A stretch of DNA of 64,000 nt from Malassezia japonica (taxonomy: Eukaryota > Basidiomycota > Malasseziomycetes > Malasseziales > Malasseziaceae), in NCBI RefSeq assembly GCF_029542785.1, contig NC_083371.1, positions 682,001 to 746,000 on the forward strand, in the 5' to 3' direction. Positions 52,856 through 60,980 of this stretch are shown here, piece by piece. Position numbers and translations under genes: made by a program. Positions within the stretch are counted from its first letter, which is position 1; every line of letters starts with the position of its first letter. The notes under the pieces are model-generated. The model was not told the DNA's origin, made no database searches, and was given only the letters and a program-made list of their open reading frames with translations.

Positions 52856-54291
52856 ATGGCATTTACCACAGAGACGAAAAAGACGTCGAAAGAGGTGCTG
52901 GCGCCTCGCTCGACGGAGCTCGAGTTCTGTGGGTTTCCCGGAGCCTTATTTGTAACGGTCGTGGTTCCCATTGTGACGTATTTCCTGGCGTTTGGGTGCA
53001 GCGAGGAACTGGGCTGCTCGCTCTCGCTACCGGTGAGCAACCCCGACATTTTTTTCGCGTATGCGCGTCGTGAGTTTGTCGCTAGCTTCACCGATACGAC
53101 TGCGTGGGCCCTGTACTTTGCATGGTACGCTTACTGTGTCATTGCCTGGTTCGTGCTTCCGAGCAAGTGGGTGAAGGGTCTTCCGCTGCGAACCGGCCAG
53201 GTGCTCGAGTACAAGACCAATGGTACGTTGGAAAACTAACGCAGCGTTTGCGACCGGTGTCGTGACGCTGGGAGGATTGGCGATGTACATTGGCATTTAC
53301 GGCCCGTCGAGCTTCACGATTCTCTACGACCACTGGCCAGGCCTCGTGACCGCCGCCCTTGTGAATTCGTTTGTGCAGGCGGTATACGTGTACGTGGGCT
53401 CGTTCTGTGGCCCCAAGCTCCTTGCGCTCGGTGGAAACAGTGGCAATGTGCTGTACGACGTACGTGTTTCCGCTTACCCAGTGGTTCATCGGCCGCGAGC
53501 TGAACCCCCGCATTGGCCTGTTTGACATCAAGACCTTTAACGAGCTGCGCCCCGGCCTGATTCTGTGGGTGATGATGGATGTTAGCTGCATCTGCCACCA
53601 GTACACTGCGTATGGCTCTGTGACGGACAGCATGGTGCTCGTCGTCGTCTTCCATCTGTGGTACGTCCTCGACTCGCTGCTGCACGAGTCGACCATCTTT
53701 TCGCAGATGGACATCACCACGGACGGTTTTGGATTCATGCTGAGTGTCGGTGACTTGGTTTGGGTACCCTTCACCTACAGTCTGCAGGCCAAGTACCTTG
53801 CCTTCCAGCCTGTCCACCTCGGCCCGGTTGGCATTGCGCTGATTCTCGCCCTGCAGTTCTTTGGCTTCTACATCTTCCGCACCGCTAATGTCGAGAAGAA
53901 CGATTTCCGCCTGGGACGCAACCCCAAGAACCTGCAGTACATGAACACTGCGCGTGGTACCAAGCTGATCGTGTCGGGCTGGTGGGGTCGTAGCCGTCAC
54001 CCCAACTACCTGGGCGACTGGCTGATGGCCTGGGCATGGTGCCTGCCCTGCGGGTTCTCCTCGCCGATCCCCTTTTTCTACGTCGTGTACTTTGCTGTGC
54101 TGCTTGTGCACCGCCAGCTGCGCGACGATGACGCCTGCAAGAAGAAGTACGGAGCCGAGTACGTATATTTTCCTGACATGTACTGACCACAACCCACCGG
54201 GATACAGCTGGGAGGTTTATGTGAGTATCTCTGCTGTTTCTGACCACAGTGCAAGCGCGTGCCCTACCGCATCATTCCGTATGTGTATTAG
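52856..54291 (+). CDS. ERG24: Delta(14)-sterol reductase (ERG24)
   Basis: Five exons (52856-53222, 53245-53459, 53482-54158, 54208-54220, 54250-54291), with introns of 22, 22, 49 and 29 nt, encode 437 aa. The polytopic core carries NPRIGLFDIKTFNELRPGL, HQYTAYGSVTDSM and the NADPH-site block GWWGRSRHPNYLGDW. The 13-nt fourth exon and the last exon rebuild the C-terminal signature DWEVYCKRVPYRIIPYVY. Erg24 reduces the C14-C15 double bond after Cyp51 demethylation in ergosterol synthesis in the ER; it is the target of morpholine antifungals. ERG4 is the nearest alternative, but NPRIG-FDxK and the VPYRIIPYVY tail favour ERG24. Confidence 0.92.
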
Positions 54292-54401
54292 AGCAATCAA
54301 CACAGGTCGATAGAGAGTTGTTTCCACATGCAATGTGTCAAGAAGCTCAAAATCATGCGAGAGTGATGAAATTCATTCCTCAATATCAAAGATACCCGTA
54401 T

Positions 54402-54778
54402 TTAGAGACGGTCGCGCTTGTAGTGCTTGTCGAATTGACCCTGTGATGTTAGCAAGTTGGGTCATTTTACGTACGTTGATGTTGAGCATCTTGTAGCCGG
54501 TACCGGGCTCAATGTTGTTCCAGGGAGTCGGGTTGTTCTGTAACGCGTCAGATTAAGCAACGTACCTTCTTGTCCCAAATCACCTCAGGAGCGCGAGCAA
54601 GGCGGGTAATGTACCAAGCAGCACCGCCAACAGCGAAGCCGGTAATGGCAATGATAGGGTACACCTCGACAGGGATACTGCGTGAAAGTGTTAGTAATTG
54701 TCCATAAAGTCCCTAGAACACGTACACCTTCTTCCAGTTGAAGGCGTTCTTAGCAGCCTGAGCGGTAGGACCAACCAT
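54402..54778 (-). CDS. NDUFA4-like mitochondrial respiratory-chain small subunit
   Basis: Four exons (54726-54778, 54566-54677, 54475-54537, 54402-54440), with introns of 48, 28 and 34 nt, encode 88 aa. One membrane segment (YPIIAITGFAVGGAAWYITRLARAPEVIW) is followed by WDKKNNPTPWNNIEP and a short basic tail. This is the fungal NDUFA4/MLRQ pattern: a single-pass inner-membrane protein first assigned to complex I and later to cytochrome oxidase. The N-terminus has no classic presequence. All exon joins are frame-consistent (267 coding bases), and three of them fall inside recognisable family sequence. A TCACGTGA octamer lies 64 bp upstream. Confidence 0.85.
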
Positions 54779-54841
54779 GATGAATTCAGGTAGCTGAAGC
54801 TTACGGTCATCCAACGGCCCTTTTCGGAACCGGCCCGCAAA

Positions 54842-54849
54842 TCACGTGA
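54842..54849. promoter_or_regulatory. TCACGTGA palindrome upstream of the NDUFA4-like gene
   Basis: Same octamer as before EBP1, here 64 bp upstream of the ATG at 54778. A Cbf1-like site is inferred. Confidence 0.45.
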
Positions 54850-54970
54850 CAACCACACGACACGGTGCGCGGTTCTGCGGTGGAGGCGTGCTCAACCGCG
54901 TCGCTGCATATATTACCAGGGCTCGTCGAGCCAACTACAAAAAACCTAATACATCACAAAAAAAAATCGC

Positions 54971-56578
54971 TTAGATAGTGCCGTTACGGACAGGGCCGGT
55001 CACGGTGAAGTCGGTTCCGTTCTTGCCGAAGCAAACAAGGTCGTACTTGGCGTCCTTGTAGGCGTTCTTCTGCTGGTGCTGCAGGAAGTCGTCAAACTTG
55101 CAGAGACCGTCAGGACGCTTCTCGCAACCCTGGTCCTGGTCCATGGGGATGACCGCCTCGTTGATCTTGGAGCGGATGTACTTGGTAGAAGCGTTGTTCT
55201 CCTTGCACTCCAGAACCTCAAACACAAGACGGGCGGCGAAGGGCGTGACGCGGCTCGAGCGGTAGCGGCGCTTGGGGTCCGGCTTGGTAGTAGGAAGGAA
55301 GTCGGCAATCTGCGTGAAGTTGAGCGAGGTGAGAACAGAGTGGATCACATCGTCGTGCGTGAAGTCGGCGTACAGGGGCTGGTCGACAGGGAAGTAGGTA
55401 GTGCTCTTGTCGAGCGTCGAGTTCTGGTCCGTGACAGGGCCAGTGAACTTGGTGTTGTTCAGGCGGCTGAGGAACTCGGTAACGTAGCCGATACCCTGAG
55501 CCTTACCGGTGGGGTTCATGAAGCCGTAGTCACCCTGGAACTGCAGGTCAATGTCGTACTCGTAGTTCTCAAACTCCTCCTTGGTGAAGAGAGGGCAGAA
55601 CTTCGAGTAGCCCATAGCGACGCTCTCGTACGCGCAGATGCTCATCATACCGTAAACGAGGGTCTCGTCCAGCTTGATGCCTTTAACAAGCTTCTGAAGA
55701 CGCTCAATCGCGTTCTTCAGGTAGACTTTCTGCCACTGGCTGCTGGCGATGTCACCAAGGTAGTACGAGTCCACGTTAGTGTTGTTGCAGCCATCGTAGG
55801 GGGCAAGAGTGATGTTCTGGCCGGTCCACTCGGTGAGCACCTCGAGGTTCACCTTCTCCGCAGCATTCCAGCCGAAGAAACCAAGAGCCCAGTAGCGAGC
55901 CGTGTCGAGCATACGGCTCTGCGAGGTGGTGCGGAGGACCGGCTTGTGCTCGGTAAGGTTCTCGAGGAGCTTGCCGTACTGGTAGTAGAACTTCACACCC
56001 GAGTCAAAGAGCTCCTGGGCACCCTGGTGCACGAGGGTCTCGGCACCGAGGGTGTAGTTCCAGTGGTTCAGGAACTCGAGCTCACCCGAAGCGTTGAACT
56101 TGCCAGCCTTGGTAGCGTTCCAGAGGGTAGCACCGAAGAGAGGAGCGCCCTCGTGCGTGCTGCTAGTGGGGTTACGGGCACCGTGACGGTGGAGGATGTG
56201 CACCTGCTTGACGGTGCATTGCTCAGGGAGGACCTCGTAGCCGTGCGTTTCGGGGAAGAGGTCATCGGCGGGGTGGTACGGCGAGGTGGTACCGAGGTTG
56301 CGGAAGATGTCCGCCGAGGTCGCGTTGCTCTTGTCCGCATCCTTTGGGAGCCAGCGCATCTCAATACCGTAGTTGCCGAAGGGCTGGGTCGAGTTCAGCT
56401 TGTCGTCCTGGGCAAGGAACGGAGGGTGAGGGGCGTAAGCGACCGGGCCGAGGAAACCGACATCGGTAGGGAAGGTGGTGCTGGAAGTACCAGTCACGTT
56501 GTTCCAGCTCACCGAGGTCGACTGGGCGCTAGCCACAGCGAAGTACACAAAAGGAAGGAGAGCAGCGAGCCTGGCCAT
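54971..56578 (-). CDS. Secreted histidine acid phosphatase, array copy 1
   Basis: Intronless, 535 aa. The signal peptide (about 1-18, LLPFVYFAVASA) is followed by a branch-2 histidine phosphatase fold. The nucleophile motif is RHGARNP with His132; the proton-donor motif is FTHDD with Asp409. Conserved flanks are DLFPET, LRTTSQSRMLDTARYW and SRVTPFAARLVFEV. Many N-glycosylation sequons and scattered cysteines fit an extracellular phosphatase or phytase acting on phosphate esters. It ends GPVRNGTI with no membrane or GPI tail. It is the 3'-most copy of the tandem array, and its 55870-55988 segment is nearly identical to copy 2. Asn replaces the Tyr seen in the RHGxRYP motif of the other copies. 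Confidence 0.92.
   Translation of the reverse strand: MARLAALLPFVYFAVASAQSTSVSWNNVTGTSSTTFPTDVGFLGPVAYAPHPPFLAQDDKLNSTQPFGNYGIEMRWLPKDADKSNATSADIFRNLGTTSPYHPADDLFPETHGYEVLPEQCTVKQVHILHRHGARNPTSSTHEGAPLFGATLWNATKAGKFNASGELEFLNHWNYTLGAETLVHQGAQELFDSGVKFYYQYGKLLENLTEHKPVLRTTSQSRMLDTARYWALGFFGWNAAEKVNLEVLTEWTGQNITLAPYDGCNNTNVDSYYLGDIASSQWQKVYLKNAIERLQKLVKGIKLDETLVYGMMSICAYESVAMGYSKFCPLFTKEEFENYEYDIDLQFQGDYGFMNPTGKAQGIGYVTEFLSRLNNTKFTGPVTDQNSTLDKSTTYFPVDQPLYADFTHDDVIHSVLTSLNFTQIADFLPTTKPDPKRRYRSSRVTPFAARLVFEVLECKENNASTKYIRSKINEAVIPMDQDQGCEKRPDGLCKFDDFLQHQQKNAYKDAKYDLVCFGKNGTDFTVTGPVRNGTI
55870..55988 (-). repeat. Near-identical 119-bp patch shared by HAP copies 1 and 2
   Basis: This segment matches 58081-58199 in copy 2 at 118 of 119 positions by my alignment, including synonymous sites, while the flanks diverge at once. 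It is most simply read as a gene-conversion tract. Confidence 0.75.
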
Positions 56579-56980
56579 CTTGGTGGAAGGCTTGAACGAG
56601 CGTTGGCTTTTCTAGCTCTGTTATATCCTACTTCTGCCGATGCGCGAATTGTGTTTCGACCCTGCAAGTGCTATGAACTTTGTGGCTTAGGCGCCGGACT
56701 CGGCATCACACGTGCGCGTTTAATGCGCAGCGAGCCAATCGTCTGAACCCCGATTCGGAAATCCTCCGCAGTTGTGGAGAGGGCGCAAACCAAAAAGCGC
56801 GCACTGCGCGCCAGATCGCACGTACGAGCCCGGGTCTTGGTCCCGAGGAGGGCAAAAGTACACAACGTGGTCCAAAGTGAGTTCGAAAGTGCATGTTCCA
56901 CAATCATACCGTAAATTACCTCACTAAACTATAGTAGCGTAAACATCATCGGATAGAATAAAAAAACAACGCAGCACGAT
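56579..56980. other. Intergenic, HAP copy 1 promoter and copy 2 3' region
   Basis: The 402-bp spacer has a CACGTG at 56709-56714 and an A-run near 56961 by the 3' end of copy 2. I see no separate gene, although a short plus-strand frame is open across it. Confidence 0.55.
56709..56714. promoter_or_regulatory. CACGTG E-box upstream of HAP copy 1
   Basis: Perfect CACGTG 131 bp upstream of the copy 1 ATG. Pho4-type factors bind this core in phosphate-regulated phosphatase genes of other fungi; inferred here. Confidence 0.45.
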
Positions 56981-58798
56981 TTACTTGCTGCTGGAGGCGC
57001 TGCTAGCACCAGACGAGGCCTTGCTCGACGAAGCGCTGCTCGAGGGGGAGCCGCTCGAAGAGGAGCCGCTCGACGAGGAGCCGCTCGACGAGGAGCCGCT
57101 CGACGAAGCACCGCTCGACGAGGCGGCCGACGAAGCACCCGCGGCACCACCGTGGCTCGAGGCGTTCTTCTGGCCAGCCTCGATCTGAGCGTCAGTCAGG
57201 GCACCCATGTGGACGGGGCCGGTGACAGTGAAGTTCGTACCGTTCTTGCCGAAGCAGAACAGGTCGAACTTGGAGGCCTTAAAGGCGGTGTCGTTCTGGT
57301 ACTTGATAAAGTCGTTGAGCTTGCAGAGACCGTCAGGGCGCTTCTCGCAACCCTGGTCCTGGTTAAGAGGGACAACAGCCTCGTTGAGCTTGGCACGGAT
57401 GTACTGAGTAGTCGAGTTCTTCTCGTCACAGTCCATCACCTCGAACACGAGACGAGCGCCGAAAGGAGTGACACGGCTAGCGCGGTAGCGGCGCTTGGGG
57501 TCGGGCTTGGTCGTGGGGAGGTAGTCGCCGACCTGGGTCATGTTGAGGGCAGTAAGGATCGACTGGATGACGACATCGTGGGTGAAGTCAGCGTAGAGGG
57601 GCTGGTCCAGCGGGAAGTAGGTCGAGTTCTTGTCGATCGTCGAGTTCTGCTCCGACTGGGGGCCGGTGAAGCTCTTGTTGGTCAGGCGGGCAAGGAACTC
57701 GGTGACCCAGCCGATACCGTTGGCCTTACCACCGGGGCTCATGAAACCGTTGTTGGCCTGGAAGCTGATGTCGATGTCGTACTCAAAGTCCTCCCACTCC
57801 TGCTTGGTGAAAAGCGAGCAGAAGTTCGAGTAACCGAGGGCGTTGAGCTCGTAAGCGCACATGCTCTGCATGTTGTACACATCGTTGTAGGTAAAGTTGA
57901 CACCCTGCACCTGGTTCTGGATGCGGGGAATGGTCTTGTTGAGGTACTGCTGGCGCCAGATGGGGAGGATCTCGTCCGAGAGGTAGAACGAGTTGTTGCA
58001 GTCGTAGTAGGGCACAAGGGTGTCGTTCTGGCCCTTGATCTCGTTAAGAACCTCGATGTTGGACTTCGACGGGGCGTCCCAGCCGAAGAAACCAAGAGCC
58101 CAGTAGCGAGCCGAGTCGAGCATACGGCTCTGCGAGGTGGTGCGGAGGACCGGCTTGTGCTCGGTAAGGTTCTCGAGGAGCTTGCCGTACTGGTAGTAGT
58201 GCTTGACACCCGAGTCGAAGAGCTCCTGGGTGCCCTGGTGGGTGAGCACCTCGGCACCGAGCGAGAAGTTCCAGCTGTTGAGGAAAGCAAGCTCGCCGCT
58301 GGCCTTCAGGTTACCGGCCTTGGAAGCGTTGTAGATCTTCTCACCAAGGGTGTTGACACTAGGGCCAGCACCGCCCGAAGCGGGGTAACGAGAGCCGTGA
58401 CGGTGGAGGATGTGCACCTGCTTGATGGTGCACTGCTTAGGGACCGTGCTGTAGGCAGCCGTCTCGGGGAACAGGTCATCGGCCGGGAAGTAAGGCGAGG
58501 TCTGACCGAGGTTGCGGTAGATGTCCGCCGAGGTCGCGTTGTCCTTGTCGGCGTCCTTGGGGAGGAAGCGGAGCTCGATACCGTAGCTACCAGGGTTGGG
58601 CTTGGTCGAGTTCACCTTGTCCTGCTGAGCAAGGAAAGGAGTCTTGCCATACAAGGTCGGGCCGAGCAGACCGACGTCCGTGGGGAAGGCCTGGGCAGTG
58701 TTGCCAGTGGTGTTCTGCCAGTCGACCGAGGGCGAGGCCTGCTGGGCCGAGGCCACAGCAGCGCACACGAAAGGAAGCAGCGCGTAGATGGCGGCCAT
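56981..58798 (-). CDS. Secreted histidine acid phosphatase with Ser/Gly tail, array copy 2
   Basis: Intronless, 605 aa from the ATG at 58798. Signal peptide YALLPFVCAAVASA, nucleophile motif RHGSRYP with His134, and proton-donor motif FTHDVV with Asp408, so catalysis should be intact. After the common C-terminus (about residue 545) it continues with a Ser/Gly-rich tail of about 60 residues (units of GSSSS), absent from the other copies and partly made of a 15-bp tandem repeat. Such tails are often heavily O-mannosylated stalks in cell-wall proteins, but there is no GPI signal. Patches are shared with copy 1 (58081-58199) and copy 4 (57420-57488). An ATG 21 nt upstream is less likely, as it would precede the signal peptide. 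Confidence 0.92.
   Translation of the reverse strand: MAAIYALLPFVCAAVASAQQASPSVDWQNTTGNTAQAFPTDVGLLGPTLYGKTPFLAQQDKVNSTKPNPGSYGIELRFLPKDADKDNATSADIYRNLGQTSPYFPADDLFPETAAYSTVPKQCTIKQVHILHRHGSRYPASGGAGPSVNTLGEKIYNASKAGNLKASGELAFLNSWNFSLGAEVLTHQGTQELFDSGVKHYYQYGKLLENLTEHKPVLRTTSQSRMLDSARYWALGFFGWDAPSKSNIEVLNEIKGQNDTLVPYYDCNNSFYLSDEILPIWRQQYLNKTIPRIQNQVQGVNFTYNDVYNMQSMCAYELNALGYSNFCSLFTKQEWEDFEYDIDISFQANNGFMSPGGKANGIGWVTEFLARLTNKSFTGPQSEQNSTIDKNSTYFPLDQPLYADFTHDVVIQSILTALNMTQVGDYLPTTKPDPKRRYRASRVTPFGARLVFEVMDCDEKNSTTQYIRAKLNEAVVPLNQDQGCEKRPDGLCKLNDFIKYQNDTAFKASKFDLFCFGKNGTNFTVTGPVHMGALTDAQIEAGQKNASSHGGAAGASSAASSSGASSSGSSSSGSSSSGSSSSGSPSSSASSSKASSGASSASSSK
57045..57119 (-). repeat. 15-bp tandem repeat encoding GSSSS units in HAP copy 2
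   Basis: Five adjacent 15-bp units; three central ones (57060-57104) are perfect copies of GAGGAGCCGCTCGAC (plus strand), with degenerate flanking units. Since 15 is a multiple of three, length change alters only the tail length. Confidence 0.9.
57420..57488 (-). repeat. Near-identical 69-bp patch shared by HAP copies 2 and 4
   Basis: Matches 61234-61302 in copy 4 with a single difference. It covers the conserved CDE, FGARLVFEV and SRVT region. Confidence 0.65.
58081..58199 (-). repeat. Copy 2 partner of the 119-bp HAP1/HAP2 patch
   Basis: Counterpart of 55870-55988; the one difference changes Ser to Thr before ARYWALGFFGW. Confidence 0.75.
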
Positions 58799-59119
58799 TC
58801 TTGCGAGCGGTGAGAACAATCTAACTTGGAAATGCCTATGAGTAGCCTAAATAGTCTCTCGCTTTGGTTGCGCACGGCAGTTTGCAGGACTTGCACCCGC
58901 CGCTGCTTGTGGTAATGCACTCGGATGCAGCAATCATTTTTTAATTGACCCAATCAGCGGCGTGCCTAGTGGCACGCGGTGCGGCGCCCTTCGTTCACGC
59001 CGATGCATCAGACACCCCAGATGCGCGCATGTGCGACCGGAATATTGCGAAGTGAGCTTATTTATGCCCCCCCTGCAGCCGTCGTTTAACACGTCGATCC
59101 TGCTACCTAATCCCAAACA
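58799..59119. other. Intergenic, HAP copy 2 promoter and copy 3 3' region
   Basis: 321 bp without CACGTG, ORF or RNA gene that I can support. It is less AT-rich than the copy 1 spacer. Confidence 0.5.
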
Positions 59120-60748
59120 TTACTTGTGCATCTGACTGTCCTCGAGCGTGCCCGTCGAGACGGGGCCGGTGACCGTAAAGTCAGTGCCATTCTTGCCGTA
59201 GCATGCGAGTTCGAACTTGGCCGCGTCGTTCGCGTGCGCCTTGAGGAATCCGACAAAGTCGTCCAGCTTGCACAGACCATCGGGGCGCTTGGCGCAGCCC
59301 TGGCCCTCGTCGAGCGGGAGGACAGCCTCATTAATCTTGACGCGGATGTAGTTCGTAGGCTGCTTGTTCTCCGTGCACTCAAGCACTTCAAAGACGACGC
59401 GAGCGCCAAACGGCACTACGTCACTCGCACGGAAGCCGCGCTTGGTCACGATGCTGCCCGAACCGAGCGGCGTGCTGAACTGCGTAAAGTTGAAGGCGGT
59501 CAGAATACTGACCATCACCGAGTCGTGCGAGAAGTCTGCGTAGAGCGTCTGGTTCACCGGGAAGTAGGTCGGGTTCTTGTCCAGCGTGTTGTTCTGCGTC
59601 GTCTGCGGCTGCGAGTAGTTGCCGTGGGTGACGCGCTCCAGGAACTCGTTCACGTAGCCAATACCCATGGCCTTGCCAGTCGGGCTCATGAAGCCATTGT
59701 TGGCTTGGAACTTGAGGTCGGCCTCGTACTCGTAGCTCTCCCATTCCTCCTTGGTGAACAGGTTGCAGAACTGCGAGTAGCCCATGCCCGACGTCTCGTA
59801 GGGGCACATTGAAATAAAGTTCTCCATGTCGTCAATCGTCAGGTTGATGCCTTTGATGTGCTGTTGAATGCGATCAAGCGGCTTCTGCAAGTACACATTT
59901 TGCCATTGCTTGCGCATCTTGTCGCCAAACTTGATTTCATCACCGTTAGGGCAGCTGTGCTTGGGCTCAAGCGTGTTGTTCTGCTTGTCGGCCTCGGTGA
60001 GCACTTCCAAATTCACCTTGCTCGTCGCATCCCAACCAAAGAAGCCGAGGGCCCAATAGCGCGCCGAGTCTACCACACGGCTGCTCGACGAGGCACGGAT
60101 GACGGGCTTCTCGGTGGCATTCTCCAGAAGCTTGCCGTACTGGTAATAGGCCTTGACACCCGAGTCAAAGAGCTCCTGTGCACCTTGGTGCACAAGATCA
60201 GCGACACCCAGTTCGTACTTCCAGTCGTGCAGGAAGGCAAGCTCACCCGATGCCTCGAACGTGTTGTTGCGCGTCGTGTTCTGGATCTTGGCAGCCAAAA
60301 GACCCGGACCATCGTCCATACCATCCGTGGGGTAGCGAGCACCGTGGCGGTGCAGAATGTGCACCTGCTTCACCGTGCACTGGTCGGGAAGCACTTCGTA
60401 GGCAGCCGTCTGAGGGAAGAGGGTGCTAGGACGCCACGGCGTGTAGGGGCCGAGGTTGCTAAAGATGTCGTTGGAAGTCGTGTTCTCGTGGCCGACATCC
60501 TTGGGCAGCCAGCGCATCTCAATGCCGTACGGGCCAAATGGACGCGTCGTGTTCAGCTTGTCCCGCTGCGCGACAAAGGGCGCACCGCCAGGGACCGTGT
60601 CGCCCAGCGCACCCACGTCCGTGGGGAAGGTCTCGCTCGCAGTACCCGTGACGTTGTTCCAGTTGATGGGAGCATCTTTGGCAGACACGGCAACGATCGT
60701 CGACGTGCTCGCACAGACAGCAGCAATCAGCGGCTTGAAGTTCACCAT
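59120..60748 (-). CDS. Secreted histidine acid phosphatase, array copy 3
   Basis: Intronless, 542 aa from the ATG at 60748, chosen because it begins a signal peptide (KPLIAAVCASTSTIVAVSA) different in sequence from those of copies 1, 2 and 4. Nucleophile motif RHGARYP with His135; proton donor FSHDSV with Asp409. It ends STGTLEDSQMHK. It is the most divergent of the four complete copies: the arginine-rich block after the proton donor reads KRGFRASDVVPFGARVVFEV, and the HKP stretch loses a residue (TEKPVIRASS). Glycosylation sequons and cysteines are kept. A CACGTGGG site lies 109 bp upstream. Confidence 0.92.
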   Translation of the reverse strand: MVNFKPLIAAVCASTSTIVAVSAKDAPINWNNVTGTASETFPTDVGALGDTVPGGAPFVAQRDKLNTTRPFGPYGIEMRWLPKDVGHENTTSNDIFSNLGPYTPWRPSTLFPQTAAYEVLPDQCTVKQVHILHRHGARYPTDGMDDGPGLLAAKIQNTTRNNTFEASGELAFLHDWKYELGVADLVHQGAQELFDSGVKAYYQYGKLLENATEKPVIRASSSSRVVDSARYWALGFFGWDATSKVNLEVLTEADKQNNTLEPKHSCPNGDEIKFGDKMRKQWQNVYLQKPLDRIQQHIKGINLTIDDMENFISMCPYETSGMGYSQFCNLFTKEEWESYEYEADLKFQANNGFMSPTGKAMGIGYVNEFLERVTHGNYSQPQTTQNNTLDKNPTYFPVNQTLYADFSHDSVMVSILTAFNFTQFSTPLGSGSIVTKRGFRASDVVPFGARVVFEVLECTENKQPTNYIRVKINEAVLPLDEGQGCAKRPDGLCKLDDFVGFLKAHANDAAKFELACYGKNGTDFTVTGPVSTGTLEDSQMHK

Positions 60749-60856
60749 GGTAGGAGAGGATAGGTTCTTACAGCCGCACTCGCCAGTGAACGTTTGCCCA
60801 CGTTTCGCGAATCGACTCGCGAGGCGGTTCGCCGATCGCGACGTGCACGAGCCACG

Positions 60857-60862
60857 CACGTG
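60857..60862. promoter_or_regulatory. CACGTG E-box (within CACGTGGG) upstream of HAP copy 3
   Basis: 109 bp upstream of the copy 3 ATG. CACGTGGG is the high-affinity form for yeast Pho4; use in this organism is inferred. Confidence 0.45.
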
Positions 60863-60980
60863 GGCCCCTCGGCCGGACCACACCCAGGCACATTGGAGTG
60901 CTCCGAAGCCTTGGAACCGATGATGGCCATAATCCAAATAGTCTATAGTAACACTAAAAAAACTTCTAGGACATCCACGC

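Noticed and set aside
60749..60937. 63-residue N-terminal extension of HAP copy 3
   Set aside because: It would bury the signal peptide; the ATG at 60748 begins a proper signal sequence.
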